This document shows positions 52,773 through 61,948 of a stretch of DNA of 64,000 nucleotides, one piece after another; position 1 is the first letter of the stretch; every line of letters starts with the position of its first letter. The DNA is from Ruoffia sp044336205 (GTDB lineage: Bacteria; Bacillota; Bacilli; Lactobacillales; Aerococcaceae): positions 1,488,001 to 1,552,000 of the forward strand of contig CP172318.1 in NCBI GenBank assembly GCA_044336205.1, written 5' to 3'. Below the pieces are notes generated by a model. It ran no database searches, was not told the origin of the DNA, and saw nothing but the letters and a program-made list of their open reading frames with translations. The translations under genes and the position numbers were made by a program.

Positions 52773-53612
52773 ATGGACGTAAATTCACAAAAAGACAATC
52801 AAAGTGTTTGGTTGCGTTTTGTTAAAGGAATGTTTATTGGCTCAGGTTTTATATTACCTGGGGTTAGCGGTGGAGCATTAGCTGCTATATTCGGTATCTA
52901 TGAGCGAATCATTAATTTCTTAGCTAATATGACAAAGAACTTTAAAGAAAATGTGATGTTCTTTTTACCTGTTGTTTTTGGAGCTTTAGCAGGTATCGCT
53001 ATTCTCTCTTGGGGAGTTAGCTACCTTTTAGGAAGCTTTGAGACAATTGTTGTATGGTTCTTTATTGGCGCTATCGTTGGTACGGCACCGAGCCTTTGGA
53101 AAGAAGCTGGAAAACATGGTCGTGATAAAAAGGATATAACTGTTCTTATTTTCTCGTTCATTGTTGGTATTATTATTCTTGGTTTTGGGAGACAATTATT
53201 CAGTGAGAGTGTTGATGCAAACTTCTTTTCATGGATGATTTGTGGTGCTTTAATCGCCTTAGGTGTATTAGTACCCGGAATGAGCCCGTCTAACTTTATT
53301 CTTTACATGGGGCTGTATGAAGCGATGGCTGATGGCTTCAAGACACTCGATTTAGCCGTTATTATTCCAATTGGAATTGGTGGATTAATTACTGTCCTTG
53401 TTCTAGCAAAAGTCATTGAGAAAATCTTCGAAACACATTATAGTGTCTTCTTCCACTTTATTGTCGGAATTGTTTTAGCTTCAACCTTAATGATTATTCC
53501 AGTACATTATACTGGGTTTGGTTTCTTCCAATACTTCATGTGTATTATTATGTTAATACTCGGAACTGCTTTAGGTTGGTGGATGTCAACGCTAGAAGAA
53601 GAATATAAATAA
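52773..53612 (+). CDS. DUF368 family polyprenyl-phosphate transporter
   Basis: From the ATG at 52773 (GGAGG five bases upstream) the protein has 279 residues and about eight hydrophobic segments. Two inverted DUF368 signatures are seen, GSGFILPGVSGGALAAIFGIYERI and ALGVLVPGMSPSNFILYMGLYEAM. From the recent literature DUF368 members (PopT) move undecaprenyl phosphate across the membrane for cell-wall recycling. That function is inferred here from family alone. The 200-base region before it holds a hairpin (GGAG/CTCC near 52713) but no gene. Confidence 0.88.
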   Translation: MDVNSQKDNQSVWLRFVKGMFIGSGFILPGVSGGALAAIFGIYERIINFLANMTKNFKENVMFFLPVVFGALAGIAILSWGVSYLLGSFETIVVWFFIGAIVGTAPSLWKEAGKHGRDKKDITVLIFSFIVGIIILGFGRQLFSESVDANFFSWMICGALIALGVLVPGMSPSNFILYMGLYEAMADGFKTLDLAVIIPIGIGGLITVLVLAKVIEKIFETHYSVFFHFIVGIVLASTLMIIPVHYTGFGFFQYFMCIIMLILGTALGWWMSTLEEEYK

Positions 53613-53614
53613 TC

Positions 53615-53653
53615 AAAAAAACGTCTCATTATGAAATATAATAGGACGTTTTT
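53615..53653. terminator. Bidirectional terminator
   Basis: ACGTC-TCATTAT pairs with ATAATA-GACGT, flanked by A7 and T5, between the convergent DUF368 gene and LacI-type gene. Confidence 0.88.
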
Positions 53654-53665
53654 AGTATTCTATAT

Positions 53666-54669
53666 TTATTTTTTTACAAGTTCTGCTTCTACTACTTCTT
53701 GGTAATAACGGTGTGCTTTGCCTTCCTCACTTTGATATTTAATCACATCTAGTAAGATTGCAACGGCACGCCTACCTAATTCTTGAGCATTGATATCCAT
53801 ATAAATTTCTTTTTGTTTCTCAGGTAATTGTTGCGAATCAAATGCTTTAAACGTCGCCGTCATAATCGAATTCTTCCCAAAATCTTCCCAACCTGCTCGT
53901 ATCCCACGAGCAACCAATTGGTCGGCAATAATTATTCCATCAAGTTTTTGACTTTCTGCTAGTTTTTTACTTAAGTCATAACCAACATTGGTCAAAAACT
54001 GAAAATCATTAAAAACATAGGCTGAATTCACCTCAATGCCATTATCTAATAATGCTTTCTGATAACCATTATACCTTAAATTAATGAAATTCTGTTTACG
54101 ATCTCCACCAATAAAGGCAATATTTTCCCCTGCTTCTTTAACCAATTCACAAGTTAAGTCATAGGCCATCGCCTCATTATCATTATCGACTGCATTAATT
54201 CGTTTTTTATGTGGCGTTCCAATGACGACAAATGGAAATTCGATTGATTCTAAAAAATCCAAAATCTTATCTTCTAATCGAGCATACAAAAAAATTAATC
54301 CATCTACTTGTTTACCATATGCCATAGTCTTAATTCGTTCAAGTTGTTCCTCTTCGGAATTAGCTGAACTTAATAATAATGAATATTCTTCAACATCAGC
54401 AATTTCATTTAGCCCTCTTAACACTGTTGGAAAAAAGGGTTTTGATAAAAATCATCTGTGTTATTAGGTAATACAAGTCCAATGATTCGAGAGGATTTAC
54501 TTACTAAGCTTCGAGCGTTAATATTTGGATAATATTTTAACTCCTCCATAACTTTCTTAACTTTCTTTTTGGTTTTATCACTAATTGAGTCACTATCAGA
54601 GATAACCCGTGAAACAGTGGAGGGAGACACTCCAGCTACTCTAGCGACATCTTTTATTGTTACTGCCAT
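53666..54669 (-). pseudogene. LacI family regulator (MalR-like), single frameshift
   Basis: From the ATG at 54669 the first frame has the LacI helix-turn-helix (VTIKDVARVAGVSPSTVSRV) and hinge, then ends prematurely after NPFF. The ligand-binding domain continues in another frame from LRGLNEIADVEEYSLLL to 53666. The break lies in an A6 run at 54431-54436 (T6 in the coding strand), where one more base would give NPFFPTVLRGLNEIA without loss. It lies divergent to malQ-glgP and is likely their repressor. Sequence error is the simplest explanation. Confidence 0.85.
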
Positions 54670-54698
54670 TAATTCACCCCATTTTACCAATCTTATAG

Positions 54699-54712
54699 CG
54701 CAAACGATTGCG
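54699..54712. promoter_or_regulatory. LacI-type operator before the regulator gene
   Basis: CGCAAACGATTGCG has perfect CGCAA/TTGCG arms, 30 bases upstream of the regulator's start codon. This suggests autoregulation. Confidence 0.65.
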
Positions 54713-54782
54713 TTTTATTTATTATACTTAAAGTTGATTGTTAAAGCAATATCCAAAGAATATAAAAAAGATTAAGCGATTT

Positions 54783-54825
54783 CAAAACGAAAACGTTTGC
54801 TTTTGTATATTATATTTAATATAAT
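54783..54825 (+). promoter_or_regulatory. malQ promoter with LacI-type operator
   Basis: A -35 TTGCTT (54797-54802) and a perfect -10 TATAAT (54820-54825) are 17 bases apart. The operator CGAAAACGTTTGC (centre AAACGTTT at 54791-54798) overlaps the -35 element. Confidence 0.72.
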
Positions 54826-54898
54826 GAGTTTAGATTACTTAATACATTACGGTGTAAGTGGTATTATTTTTAGACATTTTTATACAAGGAGGTAAGTT

Positions 54899-56434
54899 AT
54901 GAAGCGCGCTAGTGGCATTTTAATGCATATATCATCGCTCGCCGGCAAATTTGGTATTGGAAGTTTTGGTAAAGAGGCCTACGAATTCGTTGATTTCTTA
55001 AAAGAATCTAAACAACGTTATTGGCAAATCCTTCCACTAACAACTACCAGTTTCGGTGACTCGCCTTATCAGTCATTCTCAGCATTTGCAGGGAATACTC
55101 ACTTTATCGACCTAGACTTGCTGAACGAAGAAGGTTTATTAACAAAACACGATTATTCTGATATAAACTTTGGAGATAATCCAGAAAAAGTCGATTATTC
55201 ACTTATTTATAAGTTGCGACGGCCTATCTTAGAAAAAGCCGTTCAAAACTTTATTGCAGTTGGAAATTTCGATGATTATTATCAATTTGAGAAAGAATCG
55301 CAAGATTGGTTGTTTGATTTTAGTGAATTTATGAGTATCAAAGAACAATTCAATCAAGAACCATGGTACTTATGGGACTTTCACAGTATTAATCGAGATG
55401 AAGCGACAATGGAAGCTTACAGAAAAGACTTAGCTGATCAAATTAACTATCACAAAGTAACCCAATACTTCTTCTTCAAGCAGTATAAAGAGCTGAAAGC
55501 ATATGCTAATAAAAACGGAATTGAAATAATCGGAGACATCCCTATCTACGTTGCGCAAGATAGTGTTGAGATGTGGGTGTATCCAGAGTTGTTCAAGATG
55601 AAGAACAAGGTGGAGCCGTCACATGTCGCTGGTACTCCCCCTGATAGTTTCACAGATGAGGGTCAATTTTGGGGAAACCCTATTTATAATTGGGATTATA
55701 TGAAAGAAGATGGCTATAGCTGGTGGATCTGGCGTCTAAAAGAAAGTTTCAAACTCTACGATGTTGTCCGCATTGACCATTTCCGTGGGTTTGAATCATT
55801 TTGGGAAGTGCCTTATGGTTCTACAACTGCCGCTGCTGGTAAATGGACGAAAGGTCCTGGGTCTGATCTATTCGATCATATTCAAGCTGAATTAGGTGAC
55901 CTGAAGATTATTGCTGAAGATTTAGGATTTATGACACAAGAGGTCATTGATATGCGCAACAAAACAGGATACCCTGGAATGAAAATTTTGCAATTTGGTT
56001 TCAATGGTATTGAAGATAGCATTGAATTACCACATAATTATACAGCTAATTCGATTGCTTACGTCGGAACTCACGATAACATGACTGCTAGAGGTTGGTA
56101 CGAAGAAACTACTAACCAAGCCGTTCGTGACCAACTTGATGCCTATTTGAACCGTCGACCGGGAGAAAAAATCTCGCAAGCCTTAAATAGAGGTATCGCT
56201 GCTTCTGTTAGTAATACTGTTATCTATACTATGCAGGATTTATTAGATTTAGATAATACTGCTCGAATGAATGAACCCTCAACCATTGGACATAATTGGC
56301 AATGGCGAATAAAAGAGAATGCAATTAATTCAGCTATCAAGGAAGAGTTGATTGATTTAACTGAACGGTACTTCCGAGTTGTAGAAGAAACAAATCAAAA
56401 TAAAGATACAGAAAAAGGAGTAAAAAATAATTAA
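54899..56434 (+). CDS. malQ: 4-alpha-glucanotransferase (amylomaltase)
   Basis: The 511-residue GH77 enzyme transfers maltodextrin chains, recycling short ends left by glycogen phosphorylase. Motifs are HISSLAGKFGIGSFG at the start, GDIPIYVAQDS, the nucleophile in VVRIDHFRGFESFW, and the acid in IIAEDLGFMT. AAGGAGG precedes the ATG. The last 17 or so residues are polar and unlike the family end. The final codons include AAAAAGGAGTAAAAAAT, which repeats at the glgP RBS 155 bases later. Confidence 0.95.
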   Translation: MKRASGILMHISSLAGKFGIGSFGKEAYEFVDFLKESKQRYWQILPLTTTSFGDSPYQSFSAFAGNTHFIDLDLLNEEGLLTKHDYSDINFGDNPEKVDYSLIYKLRRPILEKAVQNFIAVGNFDDYYQFEKESQDWLFDFSEFMSIKEQFNQEPWYLWDFHSINRDEATMEAYRKDLADQINYHKVTQYFFFKQYKELKAYANKNGIEIIGDIPIYVAQDSVEMWVYPELFKMKNKVEPSHVAGTPPDSFTDEGQFWGNPIYNWDYMKEDGYSWWIWRLKESFKLYDVVRIDHFRGFESFWEVPYGSTTAAAGKWTKGPGSDLFDHIQAELGDLKIIAEDLGFMTQEVIDMRNKTGYPGMKILQFGFNGIEDSIELPHNYTANSIAYVGTHDNMTARGWYEETTNQAVRDQLDAYLNRRPGEKISQALNRGIAASVSNTVIYTMQDLLDLDNTARMNEPSTIGHNWQWRIKENAINSAIKEELIDLTERYFRVVEETNQNKDTEKGVKNN

Positions 56435-56583
56435 AAATACTAGCATTTTATACGATATAAATTAAAAAACTGTCAATATTGTTAGCAACTTTACACTAAG
56501 AGAGACTATATTAGATATTCATTATTAAGATTAGTATGATGGACATAGTTAGTAAAATAATCGTACAAAAAGGAGTAAAAAAT
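56412..56583 (+). repeat. 17-base direct repeat around the glgP ribosome-binding site
   Basis: AAAAAGGAGTAAAAAAT occurs at the end of malQ (56412-56428) and at the RBS and start of glgP (56567-56583). The 145-base gap between malQ and glgP thus looks like an insertion or tandem duplication that separated an originally tighter pair. Confidence 0.55.
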
Positions 56584-58870
56584 GACAATTCTAGAAAAAT
56601 ACGTAGTAGAAAACTTTGATAAGCCAATTCGTGATTGTAATAATCAAGAGTTATATAAAATATTACTCGATCTTGTCAGAGATAAATCTCAAGAATTACC
56701 AACAAACGATGATAAGAAAAAGAAATTATATTATTTTAGTGCAGAGTTTCTTATTGGAAAATTACTTTCAAATAACCTACTAAACCTTGGTATATATGAT
56801 GAAGTGAATAACGAATTAATTGCCAATGGTAAAAACATTATGGATATCGAACAAGCCGAACTTGAACCTTCTCTTGGAAATGGAGGTTTAGGACGATTAG
56901 CTGCTTGTTTCCTTGATTCAATTACTACTTTAGGTATTAACGGTGATGGTGTTGGTTTAAATTATCACTTTGGATTATTTAAACAAGTTTTCAAGCACAA
57001 TGAACAACGCCAGATGCCAGACCCTTGGATTACACAAGATTCATGGCTAATTAAAAGTTCTAAATCATATGATGTTAAATTCAAAGATTTCACTTTAACT
57101 TCAACGCTCTATGATATAGATGTTCTTGGTTACAACAGTGATAAACGTAACCGTCTTCGCTTATTCGACTTAGATTCCGTCACAAGTGATATTATCGATA
57201 AAGGATCCATTCATTTTGATCAAACAAATATCGAAGAGGGATTAACATTATTCTTATATCCAGACGATTCAACACGTGAAGGTCAATTGCTAAGAATCTT
57301 CCAACAATACTTTATGGTTTCTAATGGTGCACAATTAATTATCGATGAAGCTATGGAAAAAGGTAGCAACTTACATGACTTAGCCGATTATGCTGTAATT
57401 CAAATTAATGACACTCATCCTGCTTTTGTGATTCCTGAGATGATTCGTTTACTGATGACACATGGTATTGATATTGATGAAGCCATTCAAATTACTCAAT
57501 CAATGACTGCATTTACTAACCATACTATTCTAGCTGAAGCACTTGAAAAATGGCCATTATCAGAATTAGAACAAGTAATGCCTGAAATTGTTGAGATTAT
57601 TATTGAATTAGACCGTCGAAAAAAAGAAGAATTCCCTAATAACCCTGCGGTTGCAATTATCGATGACTATAATCTAGTTCACATGGCACATCTTGCGATT
57701 CATTATGGATACAGCATTAATGGGGTAGCTGCATTACATACTGAAATTCTTAAACACACAGAATTGAAAGCATTCTTTGATATTTATCCGAATAAGTTTA
57801 TTAATGTTACAAACGGTATCACTTTCCGTCGTTGGATTATGGATGCGAATAAAGAGTTAGCCGATTTTATTGATGAGTTAATTGGACATGATTGGAGAAC
57901 CTCTGCCAATTTAGAACCACTTCTAGATTATGTTGATGATGAACGTGTTATTACTAAGTTACGTGCAATTAAATTCGTTAATAAACAACGTTTAAGCCAT
58001 CGTTTAGAGATGACTCAAGGTGTCAAAATTAATGAGCACTCTATTATAGATGTACAAATTAAGAGAATACATGAATACAAACGTCAACAAATGTTACTAT
58101 TATACATTATTCATAAGTACTTTGACATTAAGAATGGGAATATCCCACAAACGCCAATTACAATCATCTTTGGTGGTAAGGCAGCAGCTGCCTATACTAT
58201 CGCTCGTGATATTATTCATGCTATCTTAACTATTTCTGAATTAATTGCGAATGATGAAGATGTGAACCAACATCTACAAGTTATTATGGTTGAAAACTAC
58301 AATGTGACACATGCACAATACTTAATTCCAGCAACAGATATTTCTGAACAAATATCTTTAGCTTCTAAAGAAGCAAGTGGTACTGGGAATATGAAATTCC
58401 AACTTAACGGTGCATTAACTCTTTGTACTCTAGATGGAGCAAACGTGGAAATCGCTGAACTTGTTGGTGAAGATAATATTTATATCTTCGGTAAACGAAG
58501 TGAAGAAATTGTAGAGCTATATGAAAACAATGCTTATAACTCATACGATTATTACCAACGTGAAAGAATCAAACCACTTGTAGACTTCCTATTAAGTCCT
58601 GGTATGCTCTACCTTGGTAATGAAGAACGACTTAGAAGATTACATGACGACATCGTTAATAAAGATTACTTTATGGCACTGATTGATTTAGAAGAATTCA
58701 TTGATATTAAAGAACGTGTTTACGCAGATTACGAGAACCACGATGAATGGACACGTAAAACTTTGATTAACATTGCTAAAGCAGGTTTCTTCTCAACCGA
58801 TCGTACAATCAATACATATAACCGTGACATCTGGCACTTAGAACAAGATGAAAAAAATGTGTTTAACTAA
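56582..58870 (+). CDS. glgP: Glycogen/maltodextrin phosphorylase
   Basis: The 762-residue GT35 enzyme releases glucose 1-phosphate from glycogen. The PLP lysine is in EASGTGNMKFQLNGALTLCT. N-terminal SAEFLIGKLLSNNLLNLG and EPSLGNGGLGRLAACFLDS, and central QINDTHPAF, are typical. It is 147 bases downstream of malQ and probably shares its LacI-controlled promoter. The glucose-1-phosphate it yields links it to the glg operon 8 kb away. No defect is seen. Confidence 0.96.
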   Translation: MTILEKYVVENFDKPIRDCNNQELYKILLDLVRDKSQELPTNDDKKKKLYYFSAEFLIGKLLSNNLLNLGIYDEVNNELIANGKNIMDIEQAELEPSLGNGGLGRLAACFLDSITTLGINGDGVGLNYHFGLFKQVFKHNEQRQMPDPWITQDSWLIKSSKSYDVKFKDFTLTSTLYDIDVLGYNSDKRNRLRLFDLDSVTSDIIDKGSIHFDQTNIEEGLTLFLYPDDSTREGQLLRIFQQYFMVSNGAQLIIDEAMEKGSNLHDLADYAVIQINDTHPAFVIPEMIRLLMTHGIDIDEAIQITQSMTAFTNHTILAEALEKWPLSELEQVMPEIVEIIIELDRRKKEEFPNNPAVAIIDDYNLVHMAHLAIHYGYSINGVAALHTEILKHTELKAFFDIYPNKFINVTNGITFRRWIMDANKELADFIDELIGHDWRTSANLEPLLDYVDDERVITKLRAIKFVNKQRLSHRLEMTQGVKINEHSIIDVQIKRIHEYKRQQMLLLYIIHKYFDIKNGNIPQTPITIIFGGKAAAAYTIARDIIHAILTISELIANDEDVNQHLQVIMVENYNVTHAQYLIPATDISEQISLASKEASGTGNMKFQLNGALTLCTLDGANVEIAELVGEDNIYIFGKRSEEIVELYENNAYNSYDYYQRERIKPLVDFLLSPGMLYLGNEERLRRLHDDIVNKDYFMALIDLEEFIDIKERVYADYENHDEWTRKTLINIAKAGFFSTDRTINTYNRDIWHLEQDEKNVFN

Positions 58871-58883
58871 TTAAAAGAGCAAC

Positions 58884-58916
58884 AAAAGCCTGAGATTATT
58901 TTCTCAGGTTTTTTAA
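58884..58916 (+). terminator. Terminator of malQ-glgP
   Basis: CCTGAGA pairs with TCTCAGG across a six-base loop and is followed by T6. Confidence 0.85.
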
Positions 58917-59012
58917 TTGTCACTTTCAAAATTATTTCAAATCAAAATCGCAGCTCCATAACCTAAAATGAAAGTTTTAGGAAATCACACTTCTAATTTT
59001 AAGAATCAAACC

Positions 59013-59167
59013 AGCAAAAAACAGAGTAATATTATAGTGTTCAAAACGAACTGACACACATAAGACCGTAGACCTTTAGGTCATACAGAATGAGTAGTCA
59101 GGCGATTCTGAAGCCACACGAATTGAGGCTAAAGACGGTTCCGCTATAATAAAAACTTTGACTTTTC
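59013..59167 (+). repeat. Copy C of the interspersed palindromic repeat
   Basis: ATTATAGTG (59031-59039) and CGCTATAAT (59142-59150) form the inner terminal repeats with one G-U pair. Between them lie AACTGACACACAT, a hairpin with GACCTTTAGGTC, the core TGAGTAGTCAGGCG...TCTGAAGCC and GACGGTTCC, in the same order as copy B at 51203. It fills the gap between the glgP terminator and the convergent GH3 gene. Confidence 0.75.
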
Positions 59168-59273
59168 GTAGTACTTTAATAAACACAACAAAAATAACCA
59201 GACAATTTAGGGGGAATTGTCTGGTTAAGATTTTATATGGAAATTATATAGTGGTATTTAATAAATATGTTAA

Positions 59274-61061
59274 TTACTTAGCTCCATGCCAAAGTTTAGT
59301 ATCCCACAGACCACAGAATGCATCTACTGGACTTACACCCTTGAATTCAGACTCACCAGCTAATTTCTTAACTAACTCTTCCATTGTTACTAACATTCCA
59401 TCATAAGTATTAATGTAAGTACCTACTTGCGGAACATCAGCTAAATCAAATGGATTTTGAACTGAAACAAAGATAGTTGGAACTTCATGAACATAGAATG
59501 GAATATCTGGAGTACCTTTAGATGCAGGCCAGATAGTACGTTGAACTGTACCACCACTGTTAACATCACTTACGTTAATAATTAAGTCGTAGTGATCAGT
59601 TAAGTTAGAGATTGGTTGTTTTTGAGCATATACGTTAGCAATTGCTGCAGCACGCTCTTCTTCTGGTAAGTTCATAATTCGTTCTTCAGTAGATTCCCAG
59701 ATAGTTACTTCATGTCCGCGCTCTTCTAGAAGTTTTTTCAAATGGTCATGAGCTTTTGGCTTGTTACCCGCGATCATTGCGCCGAATCCACCTTTAATAC
59801 CTGAAACAGGTACTAATAAGATACGTTTGTAACGCTCTGGTGTTACTGGGAAGATATCTTTCTGCTTGTCTTTAACTAAAGTAATTGCTTTATCAGCAAC
59901 TTCACGTACAATCGCAGCACTTTCTTCAGTTGCGATCTTAGCTAAAGCTTCTTCTTTTGGTAACATAATTTCTTCACGAGGAGTGTTATGTAATCCAATC
60001 TTAGCTTTAAGTCCTAAAGTACGACGAATTGCATCGTGTAGACGCTCTTCAGTTAATAATCCGTTCTCTAATCCTTCTTTCATCCATTGGAAGTCTTCGT
60101 CTGGATCGTTGAAGAATAAGAATAAGTCACATCCTGCTTCAATAGCAGTTGGTAACATTTCACGACGTGGCAATGATGCTGTCATAGCAACCATATGAGA
60201 AGCATCCGTTACGATGATTCCGTTAAATCCAATCTTTCCACGCAATAATTCATCTAATAATGTTTTGTTTAATGAAGCTGGTAAGAAATCATCTTCATCA
60301 CGTTCTGGATGTAATGCTCTCTCATATTCTGGCAAGTGAATGTGTCCAGCCATAATTCCTGGTAATCCAGCTTCGGCTAATTCACTATAGATACGACCGA
60401 AGGAATCATCCCATTCTTCAACTGTCATTGGGTTTGAAGCGTATGATAAGTGGTGATCACGCTCGTCAATTCCATCTCCTGGGAAGTGTTTTGCAAATGG
60501 CATGATATTATATTCCATAATTCCGCGCATGTATTCTTTAGATAATTCGATCGTTTGATCAACATTTGAACCCCAAGTACGGTTAGCAATAATTGGGTTT
60601 CTCCAGTTACGAGTTAAATCAATAATTGGAGCGAATGAAGCGTTACATCCAACAGCTGAAGCTTCGATTCCTGAGATACGTCCTAATTCATAAGCGTATT
60701 TTGGATCGTTTGTTGCTGCAACTTTAACTTCGTCACCAACTTTAGTTCCGTCGGTTACAGCACCGTCACCACCAGCTTCTGTGTTCGCTGCGATGATTAA
60801 AGGAATTTTACTTTTTGTTTGTAATATTTTGTTTTGATCATAAACTTCACTTGACTCACCTTTATTATAACGTACAGCTGCAATATGATAGTCATTCATA
60901 ACACCTGTTAAGTACTCTTCAGTACGCTCTGCACCCATGTTTACGAATAATTGACCGATTTTTTCGTCAAGTGTCATATTAGCTAAAGTTTCTTCAACCC
61001 AATTAATAGCTTCTTGATCTAAATTATATGGTGTTTTTGTTAAATCCACTAAATTAGTCAT
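59274..61061 (-). CDS. Glycoside hydrolase family 3 protein
   Basis: The 595-residue cytoplasmic protein (no signal peptide) has an N-terminal GH3 barrel with MTLDEKIGQLFVNMG, KHFPGDGIDERDHH and the nucleophile region FNGIIVTDASHMVAM. A GH3 C-terminal domain follows from about residue 400. The KHFPG plus D-H pattern is close to beta-N-acetylhexosaminidase NagZ. The context (uxuA, uxuB, uxaC and a HAD protein in one operon) suggests instead a uronide- or plant-oligosaccharide-derived substrate. Specificity is unresolved. AGGAGG precedes the ATG. Confidence 0.87.
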   Translation of the reverse strand: MTNLVDLTKTPYNLDQEAINWVEETLANMTLDEKIGQLFVNMGAERTEEYLTGVMNDYHIAAVRYNKGESSEVYDQNKILQTKSKIPLIIAANTEAGGDGAVTDGTKVGDEVKVAATNDPKYAYELGRISGIEASAVGCNASFAPIIDLTRNWRNPIIANRTWGSNVDQTIELSKEYMRGIMEYNIMPFAKHFPGDGIDERDHHLSYASNPMTVEEWDDSFGRIYSELAEAGLPGIMAGHIHLPEYERALHPERDEDDFLPASLNKTLLDELLRGKIGFNGIIVTDASHMVAMTASLPRREMLPTAIEAGCDLFLFFNDPDEDFQWMKEGLENGLLTEERLHDAIRRTLGLKAKIGLHNTPREEIMLPKEEALAKIATEESAAIVREVADKAITLVKDKQKDIFPVTPERYKRILLVPVSGIKGGFGAMIAGNKPKAHDHLKKLLEERGHEVTIWESTEERIMNLPEEERAAAIANVYAQKQPISNLTDHYDLIINVSDVNSGGTVQRTIWPASKGTPDIPFYVHEVPTIFVSVQNPFDLADVPQVGTYINTYDGMLVTMEELVKKLAGESEFKGVSPVDAFCGLWDTKLWHGAK

Positions 61062-61077
61062 CTAATTTTCCCTCCTA

Positions 61078-61874
61078 TTAATCTCTATCCAGATTTGTCC
61101 AGAACGCTTCTTTAAGCGATTTTTGATCATCTTGTGAAAAATTACCTGATACAAATTTATCTGCAATTTCAGTACGTAATGAATCCCATGATGCTTTCTC
61201 ATCACCAACGATGATTGGGAAGAATGCTGTATGGTTAACTTCAGCAGCTTCTAAGTCACCAGGTGAATCTCCAACCATCATGATTTTTGATGCATCTGAT
61301 CCTTCTTTAATGAAACCTGCAATAACATCTTCTTTCTTACCACGGTCTTGGCAATATAAATCATCTACGAATTCCATTAAACCGTGACGGTTCCACTCGT
61401 CTTCAACCGCTTCACGGTTAGCTGAACTTACTACGTAAACAGTTCCAAGCTCTTTAAGCTTTTTAAGTCCTTCAAGAGCTCCATCAAAAGTTTCATCATG
61501 ACCTTTTGCTTCTTTAACTTGTTTGTTTACTTCATTAGACCATTCAAGAGCAATTCGTAAATCTTCTGAATCATTCCTAGCAATTTCTTCTTCTAACGAT
61601 TGATTAGATAATGAGACAGTTTCGTTCACCCATTTAGTCAATTGATCAATCCCTGTATAGCCAACTGATTCTAAGCCCATTACTAGACCAACAAATCGAT
61701 TAACTCCACGAGTTCTTGAGTATAAATTAATATTTTCCCAATTTTTTGGAAAGTTTCTTTGTCTTCTACTCCAAACTTCTCGCTAGCGATAGGACCGAAG
61801 AAAAGTTCGTGTTTATACGTCATCGTATCCATTGCACATCCATCAGAATCCACACAGAAAATAAATTCACTCAT
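61078..61874 (-). pseudogene. HAD family hydrolase, single frameshift
   Basis: The ATG at 61874 (GGAGGG upstream) opens with the HAD motif FIFCVDSDGCAMDTMTYKHELFF, where DSDG replaces the usual DxDGT. The frame is lost after KETFQK. In another frame it resumes as ENINLYSRTRGVNRFVG and continues through VYVVSSANREAVEDEW and MVGDSPGDLEAAEVN to 61078. The break is at an A6 run (61742-61747) in the coding strand. One added base restores about 265 residues. It probably dephosphorylates a sugar phosphate of the uronate operon. Confidence 0.8.
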
Positions 61875-61948
61875 CAATAACCCTCCTCTACTCTAATAAA
61901 CAGAATTAAATGCATAAGGGAATCTCCCCTTATGTATTAAGTTTCTAA

